Source: Pirellulales bacterium (GTDB lineage: Bacteria > Planctomycetota > Planctomycetia > Pirellulales > JADZDJ01). From it: a DNA stretch of 32,071 nucleotides. Below the pieces are notes generated by a model. It did not search any database. It saw nothing but the letters and a program-made list of their open reading frames with translations, and was not told where the DNA came from. Below, piece by piece: positions 8,438 through 14,712 of this stretch. Each line of letters begins with the position of its first letter. Position 1 is the first letter of the stretch. Location of the stretch: the NCBI GenBank assembly GCA_035499655.1, contig DATJYL010000168.1:1-32071 (forward strand). Direction: 5' to 3'. Both the position numbers and the translations under genes were made by a program.

Positions 8438-9718
8438 TTATACTGAACGCATGTTCAAAATGCGAGTGGCTTTTGTGCCACGAAAGGTCGTTGGCATCGC
8501 ACCATTGTAATGCGTGCCACCCGCCGTATTAGCCCCGGGCAAAGCCGGGGCTAAGGGGGCGCTACTTGTGGGGGCAGAGCGCGCAATCTTGCTTGAAATT
8601 TGGTCCAAAAGCGTGGCTACCTGTTCATGAACATCATAGGTTTGACAGATAATGAGCAAGCCCTTGTAATAAAGAATGCTGCCTGGCCCCCCTTGCCCAT
8701 CCCAACTGCTCGGCGCAACGGTGGTGGTCATGACGTTGATGAGTTCGTCGGCAGGGCTGTTTGCGACTGCGGGGGTGGGCGATTTATTTCCTTGGCCGGC
8801 GGCTTTAGCGTCGGTCTTGGCTTCCATTCCCGTGTCGGCCTTAGTTGCGCCGGAAGTTTCGCCACTGGCTCGTTTTTCGGCGTGCAACACGAAATTTGAC
8901 ATCACTGGATCGGGCGCCGACAAGATCGCCTGGCAATCGTAAACGCGAGTCACCAGTGTAGAATCCGCCTTTTCTTTGGTGGTGATTTCCATAAAGCCGT
9001 CATGGACCATGTACGTAAGATTCCATTCATGCAGGATTAAGTCCAAAGCGGTTTTTAGCTGGATGTCCTGAACCCTTAGAGTGATTTGCAGCGTACTCTG
9101 GTCTAGGCCCGCACCTTTTAAAGCCCCTGTGTCGAAAATAATCTGAACATGATGTTGGTCGGCGAGAAACTCCATCGCGTCAGACAGTGGTGTACCCTGA
9201 AATTCGATGGTGGTAATATCGTTGAGCGCGGCTTGCATTTCTGCGTCACTGGCCACAGCTTTCGCAGCTTTGGCGGGCTTATCGACATTTTTTTGAGCCG
9301 CGCTCACCTTGGGCGAGTCGCTTGCCAGCATCTTTGAATGATCCGCTTCAAATGGATTGGGGTCGGCCGCGGCGCGGTCGATCATTTTGGGGGCGTGATT
9401 GTCGGGCCAAAGGGCCAGGGCCACTAATACTGCGGCGGCTAAACCGATGACGGAGGCGAGTGTGCAGCGCATGATAAGTCTCCTGTTCCGGGTTTGAGAG
9501 ATGGTGCTAAAACGGGCCGCCAGACCGGCGGCGTCGCCGAATTCTTCCAGAGCCAATTGCACGGCCTGAGTGTGTGAAAAGCCACGATTGATAAGTTCGG
9601 CCAGGCGCGATTCGAAATGATCGCGCAGCTCCTCGCCAATGGCCTGGCGCTGCGCGGAACTGAGCCGCAACAACCGGCCGATGAGCGTCAGGTAGTTTTC
9701 GAATTCGCGGTCGGACAT
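8438..9718 (-). CDS. HAAS-like/STN-domain single-pass membrane protein
   Basis: A 426-residue protein; ATG 9718 is preferred because MSDREFENYLTLIGRLL begins the conserved domain, while ATG 9742 would add eight residues encoded by a repeat array. Residues 1-70 form a HAAS-like helical domain (EELRDHFESRLAELINRGFSHTQAVQLALEEFGD), found in proteins encoded with PadR regulators. Residues 82-104 are a transmembrane helix. An Ala/Lys-rich linker leads to an STN-like (secretin/TonB short N-terminal) domain at about 165-250: IEFQGTPLSDAMEFLADQHHVQIIFDT...LKTALDLILHEWNLTYMVHDGFMEI. Residues 255-395 are of unclear fold. The last 35 or so residues are encoded partly by a REP-like palindrome and look unconserved. 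It follows the padR gene by 24 bases, so the two form an operon. The function is unknown. Confidence 0.8.
   Translation of the reverse strand: MSDREFENYLTLIGRLLRLSSAQRQAIGEELRDHFESRLAELINRGFSHTQAVQLALEEFGDAAGLAARFSTISQTRNRRLIMRCTLASVIGLAAAVLVALALWPDNHAPKMIDRAAADPNPFEADHSKMLASDSPKVSAAQKNVDKPAKAAKAVASDAEMQAALNDITTIEFQGTPLSDAMEFLADQHHVQIIFDTGALKGAGLDQSTLQITLRVQDIQLKTALDLILHEWNLTYMVHDGFMEITTKEKADSTLVTRVYDCQAILSAPDPVMSNFVLHAEKRASGETSGATKADTGMEAKTDAKAAGQGNKSPTPAVANSPADELINVMTTTVAPSSWDGQGGPGSILYYKGLLIICQTYDVHEQVATLLDQISSKIARSAPTSSAPLAPALPGANTAGGTHYNGAMPTTFRGTKATRILNMRSV
8526..8556. repeat. REP-like palindrome (ATTAGCCCCGG type) inside the 3' end of the STN gene
   Basis: GTATTAGCCCCGGGC is followed by AAAGCCGGGGCTAA; AGCCCCGG pairs with CCGGGGCT. 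The same motif recurs at 10284-10393, supporting a dispersed repeat family rather than chance. Confidence 0.65.
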
Positions 9719-9727
9719 AAGGAAGCA

Positions 9728-9801
9728 GTTAGCAATTAGCAACTAGCAATTAGCCGGAGATGTACGGCTAGCTGCTAATTGCTGATTGCTTGTCGCTAAT
9801 G
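9728..9801. repeat. Pair of inverted heptanucleotide tandem arrays at the padR/STN gene junction
   Basis: On the plus strand 9728-9755 reads as four 7-bp units (GTTAGCA, ATTAGCA, ACTAGCA, ATTAGCC). After 11 bases, 9767-9801 reads as five units in the opposite sense (GCTAGCT, GCTAATT, GCTGATT, GCTTGTC, GCTAATG). The arrays encode the last residues of PadR (LATSNQQLAASRTSPANC), supply its TAG stop and fill the gap to the next start codon. The paired arms could also fold as a long imperfect hairpin in the mRNA. Confidence 0.7.
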
Positions 9802-10126
9802 TTGGAAGCAATTGTTTCAGGCACGCAACGTAGCTGTGCCATTCGGTGGCTTGTTGATGCAAACGGCGATTGCCGGCTGCGGTCAGTTCGTACCATTTTC
9901 GCGGCCGGCCAGTTGATTTTTCCCACTTGCTGCGGATGAGCTTGTCCGATTCCAACTTGTGCAACAGCGGATAGAGTGTGCCCGCCTGCAGTTGCACCGC
10001 TTGATTGCTGGCGTCGGCCAAGCGCTTTTGGAGCGAGTAGCCGTACGTCGGACCGTCGGCCAGGACGGACAAAATCATCAAATCCAAACTGCCGCGCAAT
10101 AATTCGCTGCTGAGTTTAATGGGCAT
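9743..10126 (-). CDS. PadR-family transcriptional regulator
   Basis: A 127-residue regulator; ATG 10126 has GGAG 8 bases upstream and begins the conserved sequence, so the 50 upstream codons are excluded. The winged helix is clear: LLRGSLDLMILSVLADGPTYGYSLQKRLADAS, then LQAGTLYPLLHKLESDKLIRSKWEKSTGRPRKWYELTAAGNRRL, with the PadR hallmark Y-G-Y and GTLYPLLHKLE motifs. PadR proteins of this short class usually repress the adjacent gene; here that is the HAAS/STN membrane protein 24 bases downstream. The final residues (about 109-127) are translated from degenerate 7-bp repeats and are probably not part of the ancestral protein. Confidence 0.9.
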   Translation of the reverse strand: MPIKLSSELLRGSLDLMILSVLADGPTYGYSLQKRLADASNQAVQLQAGTLYPLLHKLESDKLIRSKWEKSTGRPRKWYELTAAGNRRLHQQATEWHSYVACLKQLLPTLATSNQQLAASRTSPANC

Positions 10127-10283
10127 ATTTGTCGCTCCGTCGGGTGAAGTGTGGGTGAATGGTTGAAATTGATTCCTGCTAAACCGCGAGCGCGGTGCAA
10201 CGTTCGATAGCGGGCGACATTCGAGGCGATGATCAGTGGCAACCCGATATATAGCGAATCTATACATTGGTGTCAAGCGTTTG

Positions 10284-10393
10284 GTATTAGCCCCGGGCTT
10301 TGCCCGGGGGTGAAGTGCGAGTTGACTGGAAGTGCCGGTTGATGGTCGGTTGGCGGATGGCGCTGCGACCCCCGGGCGGAGCCCGGGGCTAAT
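10284..10393. repeat. Inverted pair of REP-like palindromes
   Basis: A copy at 10284-10310 (GTATTAGCCCCGGGC, TTT, GCCCGGGGGT) faces an inverted copy at 10368-10393 (ACCCCCGGGC, GGA, GCCCGGGGCTAAT). This REP-pair (BIME-like) arrangement lies between the padR promoter side and the fucosidase 3' end; the fucosidase TAG stop (10389-10391) is inside the second copy. Confidence 0.75.
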
Positions 10394-12233
10394 TTGGCGC
10401 CGGGGTGAGGGTGATGTTGCGGAGATTCATCACGGCTCCGCCGGAGGGGACTTTGTCGGCTTTGATGGTGAAGCTGGTATCGCCTGCTTGGGCGATTTCG
10501 AGCGTGCCCAGCTTCATGGTTTGATAATCGCTGTTGTTTTTTGTGGCTTCCACGGTGCCGGAGAGCGCTTGGTCGCCGGTGGAAAAGGAGAAGGTGGCGC
10601 CTGCGCGGTCGGCGCCCATCGAATACAGCAGGGTCACGTCGAACTTGCCCGGCTTGTCGACGGCCACTTTCCAACTGATGACGTCTCGGGTGGAAGTCCA
10701 GCGGGCAATGTTGGGGACGTCGTCGCCCTGGATGGCGGCGCCGCCGGTGATGTCGGCATCGGCGGGCAGCAGCCGGATGGTTCCGTCGTCGGCCTGCTTG
10801 GGAATGGGCATGGTGGCCAACTGGAGCGGGCCGTGCGGATTGAGAACGATGACCGTGGCGTCGGCGTTGGGGGCTTCGGTGGGAAGTTGGATGGTGATGC
10901 CATTGTCGGCGGCGCTGACCGGCAGTGGCTTATCGGGCAGGATGAGCAGCGCGGCGGTCGCTTGGGAATTGAGCAGCGGCACTTGGAGCTTGCCGTCGGA
11001 CGGCCAATCGAACACGTGCAGATACAGCGTGCCATCTTTCTGTGTGCAGCGGCCCCAGGCCAATTGCTTGGGAAACGGACCGGCGGAAGTGCCGTAGATG
11101 GCCTCGCCATTGACGCGGAGCCATTGGCCGATTTCGCGCAAGCGCTGCGCTTCGGGCTCGGGAATTTCGCCCTCGGCCGTGGGACCGACGTTGAGCAGGT
11201 AATTGCCTCCTTTGCTGGCGATGTCGATCAGATTGCGCAGCAGGCGGCGCGTGGATTTGAAATTGGTGTCGTACGATTTGTAACCCCAGGTGTCGTTGAT
11301 GGTCATGCAAGTTTCCCAATCGCGGTTGGGGTAACCGCGGGCCGGAATGGCTTGCTCGGGCGTTTCGGTATCGCCACGAAAACCGCCGCCGAGGCGATTA
11401 TTGGTGATAATGCCCGGCTGCAGCTTGAGTAAATCGTGCAGTGCGCCGGCGCGTTCGGGAGTCATTTGGCGGGCGGTATCCCACCACAGCACGGCGACGG
11501 GGCCGTAGTTACTAAGAATTTCTTTCACTTGCGGCATGGCGATGGTTTGGAGGTAATTATCGAAATCGCCTTGCTGGGCTGGGTCCCACCAATCGTGCTC
11601 GCGGTTGCCGCGCTTGATGATGGCGCCGCCGGGGTGGTTCCAATCTTGGGATTGCGAATAGTAAAAGCCGAGCTTCATGCCTTGCTTTTGGCAGGCCTGG
11701 GATAGCTCCTTGAGCACATCGCGCTTGAAGGGGGTGGCATCGACAATGTTGAACGGCGAGGCTTCGGACTTGAACATGGCGAAGCCGTCGTGATGCTTGG
11801 ACGTGATGACGATGTATTTCATGCCGGCGTCTTTGGCCAGGGCGACCCAGGCGTCGGCATCGAACTTGACGGGATTGAATTGGGCCGCGTATTTAGCGTA
11901 CTCGGCCATGGGAATTTCGCCGTTGTTTTGAATCCACTCGCCGATGGAGCCAATCCGCTTGCCGTTGTAGGTGCCGGCGGGGACGGAGTAGATGCCCCAG
12001 TGGATGAACATGCCGAAGCGCGCTTCGCGCCACCATTGCATGCGGGCGTCGCGCTGGGCTTTGGTTTCGGTGTCGGCGGGTTCGGGTTTGGCGCTGTCGG
12101 ATTTTGGCGCGTCGGTTTTGGGCGCGTCAGTGGAATCGGCAGCGCGGATCGACAATCGGTCCAAGGTTAGAGCAAACACGAAAACTGCCAGCCCTAAAAC
12201 GGCGATGTTTTCCAGCCTTCGATACCGCTGCAT
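10389..12233 (-). CDS. Exported GH29 alpha-L-fucosidase
   Basis: A 614-residue glycoside hydrolase starting at ATG 12233, preceded by AAGGA. Residues 1-32 are a signal peptide or anchor (NIAVLGLAVFVFALTLDRL), so it acts outside the cytoplasm. The GH29 barrel follows: WWREARFGMFIHWGIYSVPAG, YAAQFNPVKFDADAWVALAKDAGMKYIVITSKHHDGFAMF, FYYSQSQDWNHPGG, and LWWDTARQM, whose Asp at about residue 252 fits the nucleophile position. INDTWGYK and LLNVGPTAEGEIP are further family hallmarks. After about residue 390 comes a beta-rich C-terminal part, and the last 120 residues look like a carbohydrate-binding-type beta domain. It would release alpha-L-fucose from glycans. Linkage specificity cannot be read. 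Confidence 0.93.
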   Translation of the reverse strand: MQRYRRLENIAVLGLAVFVFALTLDRLSIRAADSTDAPKTDAPKSDSAKPEPADTETKAQRDARMQWWREARFGMFIHWGIYSVPAGTYNGKRIGSIGEWIQNNGEIPMAEYAKYAAQFNPVKFDADAWVALAKDAGMKYIVITSKHHDGFAMFKSEASPFNIVDATPFKRDVLKELSQACQKQGMKLGFYYSQSQDWNHPGGAIIKRGNREHDWWDPAQQGDFDNYLQTIAMPQVKEILSNYGPVAVLWWDTARQMTPERAGALHDLLKLQPGIITNNRLGGGFRGDTETPEQAIPARGYPNRDWETCMTINDTWGYKSYDTNFKSTRRLLRNLIDIASKGGNYLLNVGPTAEGEIPEPEAQRLREIGQWLRVNGEAIYGTSAGPFPKQLAWGRCTQKDGTLYLHVFDWPSDGKLQVPLLNSQATAALLILPDKPLPVSAADNGITIQLPTEAPNADATVIVLNPHGPLQLATMPIPKQADDGTIRLLPADADITGGAAIQGDDVPNIARWTSTRDVISWKVAVDKPGKFDVTLLYSMGADRAGATFSFSTGDQALSGTVEATKNNSDYQTMKLGTLEIAQAGDTSFTIKADKVPSGGAVMNLRNITLTPAPN

Positions 12234-12637
12234 GGTAATTTCCTTGGCTTTTAATAGATGCGGAGAATCGATGGAAACCAATGGCGGCGAAAATTACACC
12301 GCGCGCTTCCCCCTAGATAAATCTAATCTTAACAAATGACGCCGCCGGCTGCACTTGTTTTGGGAAAATGGTCCATGCTTTGCGGCGTCACGGTCCGATC
12401 GCTGCCGCTGCGGGAAGGATGATGGAAAATCGACTGGGTCCGCGGTGGCGGAGTTTTGCGGCGTCGGAAAGATCGTATTTGCGGCCACAAACGATAGGAA
12501 GCTACCGCTGGGCAAGCCCAGCGGCTAATATCGATAGCGGGTTCATTTGGTTTGATGCTTTTTAGCGTGCTTGTTTTTCTTTTCCAGCCTGGCGTCCGGA
12601 GCTAATCCAATTTTTTTCCATTTGAGAGGGTATTGCC
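12234..12637. other. Divergent intergenic region between fucosidase and VOC genes
   Basis: 404 bases that should hold promoters for both neighbours. I see one REP-like palindrome (12505-12530) but no clear -35/-10 pair, RNA gene or conserved reading frame. Confidence 0.5.
12505..12530. repeat. REP-like palindrome (CCGCTGGGC type)
   Basis: CCGCTGGGC (12505-12513), AA, GCCCAGCGG (12516-12524), followed by CTAATA. The trailing CTAAT is shared with the CCCCGGGC-type palindromes at 8526 and 10368, suggesting variants of one family. Confidence 0.65.
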
Positions 12638-13009
12638 ATGTCTCAAAATACGATTTGCTGGACGGACATTCCCGTGACGAATTTGGACCGCGCCATCAAG
12701 TTTTATTCCGCCGTGCTGAAAGGGGAAGTGAAAAAGGAATCGATGGGTCCGGGGTCTGAATTCGGATTGTTGCCGCATTACGACAGCAATGTTTCGGGTT
12801 GTTTGACCGCGGCGAAGGACAACCAGCCGTCGCAAACCGGGCCGCTGGTTTATTTGAGCGTCGATGGGCGGATTGACGACGCCATTGTGCAAGCGCGCGA
12901 ACACGGCGGGAAAATTGTGAAGGAGAAAGAGCAGATTGGCCCGTATGGCTTCCGGGCAGTGATTGTGGATTGCGAAGGGAACCGAGTGGCGCTGCACTCG
13001 ATGAAGTGA
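12638..13009 (+). CDS. VOC (glyoxalase/bleomycin resistance) superfamily protein
   Basis: A 123-residue single-domain protein starting at ATG 12638 with GAGAGGG upstream. It shows the VOC pattern: ICWTDIPVTNLDRAIKFYSAVLKGE at the N-terminus and ARVHGG-like REHGGKIVKEKEQIGPYGFRAVIVDCEGNRVALHSMK at the C-terminus, the beta-alpha-beta-beta-beta modules of this fold. Members bind metals and act as dioxygenases, lyases or resistance proteins; the short PhnB/YdcJ-like form here gives no substrate hint. It stands alone, followed by two repeat elements and the convergent sat gene. Confidence 0.85.
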   Translation: MSQNTICWTDIPVTNLDRAIKFYSAVLKGEVKKESMGPGSEFGLLPHYDSNVSGCLTAAKDNQPSQTGPLVYLSVDGRIDDAIVQAREHGGKIVKEKEQIGPYGFRAVIVDCEGNRVALHSMK

Positions 13010-13017
13010 TGATCGGA

Positions 13018-13043
13018 CATGCCCACGTCGAACCGTGGGCATG
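13018..13043. repeat. Palindromic repeat (CATGCCCACG type)
   Basis: CATGCCCACG (13018-13027), six bases, CGTGGGCATG (13034-13043): a perfect 10-bp stem directly behind the VOC stop codon. It could terminate VOC transcription although no T-tract follows. Confidence 0.6.
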
Positions 13044-13123
13044 GCACCCGGCACCCGGCGCAAACAATCCGGCGATGGCATCGCCGGCTTTATGGGCGGA
13101 CATATCCGGGCACCCTCACCCTG

Positions 13124-13144
13124 CCCTCTCCCAAAGGGAGAGGG
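13124..13144. repeat. CCCTCTCCC/GGGAGAGGG hairpin, possible terminator
   Basis: CCCTCTCCC (13124-13132), AAA, GGGAGAGGG (13136-13144). It lies 12 bases beyond the sat stop codon and after the VOC gene, so it is shared by converging transcripts. This sequence is a widespread dispersed repeat in bacteria. Confidence 0.6.
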
Positions 13145-13155
13145 TTTGTACATTA

Positions 13156-14418
13156 CTAGGCTTTGCCGGCCATGGCTTCGGCGAGGATTTTGCTGGTGCT
13201 GGGGCGCATGATGCGCGGATCGACCTGCTCGCCCTTGAGGAGCGTGTTGCGGACATCTTTGCCGGAGATGAAGACCGGCTTTTCGTCCTTGTGGCTGTCC
13301 ATGAGATCAACGCGGCCGACGGAATCGTAATAGGCGGCGAAGCCGACTTTGACCGGCTTGATTTTCAGGTCGCCCTTGAGGTTGCTGAAGATTTCCTGGG
13401 CGTCGAAATCACCCCAGATGGGTTTGCCATCGTGATAGGGAGCATCGGCGTGCTTGCGGCCGATGACGATGTCGGTGAAGCCGAAGTTCTGCCGATAAAT
13501 GGCGTGCATGACGGCCTCTTTGGGACCGCCGTAGAACATTTTGATATCCAGGCCGAGGAGGATCACACGGTCGGGCACGCTTTCTTTGCGCGGAGCCCAA
13601 AGGGATTGGTCGCTGTCGCCTTCGCCGAGGCTGCGCTGATCGATGAGGGCCTCGTAGGTGTGCATGCGGACGTCGGCGTAGACATCGTCACCTTTGGTTT
13701 CGCCGATGAGCGGATTTAGCACCGCGCCGGCGTTGTGGCCATCGCGCAGCAGTTTTTCCAGGCCGTACACGAGCGCGTATTCGTGTGCGCGGTGAAGCGG
13801 ATTGCGGGTTTGAAAGGCGACCACGCGGTTCCAGCCCTTGGTGGCCAACAGCTTGCGAACTTCGCGCGGCGGCAGCACGTACTTGCCGAACTTGGGATTT
13901 TTGGGCTGCGGCAACGTGCGGATTTTTCCGCCCAGCAAATGCGTTTTGTCGGCATCGCCTTTGAGGACCATGTCGGCGCCGGGATGATCGTTGCGGTCGG
14001 TCAGATACACCGATTTGAGGTACCGCGGCTTGTCCCACTCGAAAATGTCGGTAATGTCGAGCGTAGCCACAATGTCGCCGGCCGAATTGGTGAGCGCGAC
14101 TTTTTGTCCCTTCTTGAGTGTGGCGGCCAGTTCTTTGGTGAGCGGCAGCGACAGTGGAATGGTCCAGGCGTACAGCTTGCCATTGTGCTCGATGACCGAT
14201 TCGTCCAGCACGCGGTTGAAGGTGGAGGAATCCATGGGGCCAGTGGTCGGACTGAGCGTGCCGTCGCCCCAGCGGTAGACAGTGGACAGATCAGCATCGG
14301 AAACGGGGACTTTGGGCAGCTTGGCGGCTTCGGCCTTGAAGGCGGCGGCCTCGTCGGCGGGCACAGTCAGGTTTACGGGTTCGGTCAGTCCGCCGTGGGG
14401 AGGAAGCAGGTCGGGCAT
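13156..14418 (-). CDS. sat: Sulfate adenylyltransferase (ATP sulfurylase), single-chain type
   Basis: A 420-residue enzyme that makes APS from sulfate and ATP, the first step of sulfate assimilation. ATG 14418 is chosen because GAAGGAAC precedes it and the conserved opening [14 protein letters not shown] follows; upstream codons are unconserved. Landmarks: [24 protein letters not shown], the ATP/sulfate motif [12 protein letters not shown] near residue 203 (QxRNP and HxxH), [17 protein letters not shown], and [14 protein letters not shown]. It ends in a PUA-independent tail, [22 protein letters not shown]. No APS kinase domain is fused. It is the homomeric Sat form, not CysDN, and pairs functionally with cysH at 6739, though the two are not one operon. 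Confidence 0.95.
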   Translation of the reverse strand: MPDLLPPHGGLTEPVNLTVPADEAAAFKAEAAKLPKVPVSDADLSTVYRWGDGTLSPTTGPMDSSTFNRVLDESVIEHNGKLYAWTIPLSLPLTKELAATLKKGQKVALTNSAGDIVATLDITDIFEWDKPRYLKSVYLTDRNDHPGADMVLKGDADKTHLLGGKIRTLPQPKNPKFGKYVLPPREVRKLLATKGWNRVVAFQTRNPLHRAHEYALVYGLEKLLRDGHNAGAVLNPLIGETKGDDVYADVRMHTYEALIDQRSLGEGDSDQSLWAPRKESVPDRVILLGLDIKMFYGGPKEAVMHAIYRQNFGFTDIVIGRKHADAPYHDGKPIWGDFDAQEIFSNLKGDLKIKPVKVGFAAYYDSVGRVDLMDSHKDEKPVFISGKDVRNTLLKGEQVDPRIMRPSTSKILAEAMAGKA

Positions 14419-14712
14419 GGTTCGGTGTTCCTTCCAGAGTGAAACAGGTGGGATTCGCCTAGCGTGAAACCAAACAGTATAGGGATGTTGCGCGCAGGCG
14501 CAAAGATGTGCTAGCAATTCGAGACGATTCAATGAGCCGCCTGCATGATGGCAGACGCTTTCCGCGGCATTGGTAGGTGGAATTGACCTGTGCCAGAAGC
14601 AGCATTTTTGGTACTAACTGCCGGGCGGAAATGGTTTTTGCGGGGGTCCGCGCGCGCTGGGAGTTCCGACCGATTTTGTGGCTAAGTGTTTTCGCAGCAA
14701 GGAAGCTGTATT

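Noticed and set aside
9728-9801. CRISPR array
   Set aside because: The repeat units are 7 bp, contiguous and without spacers, so they are simple tandem repeats.
10332-11432. Long plus-strand open frame (366 codons), Gly/Ala/Val-rich
   Set aside because: It lies entirely antisense to the GH29 gene, which has clear catalytic motifs; the composition is a shadow of high-GC third positions.
13735-14442. Plus-strand open frame of 235 codons
   Set aside because: Antisense to sat; no recognisable domain or ribosome site.
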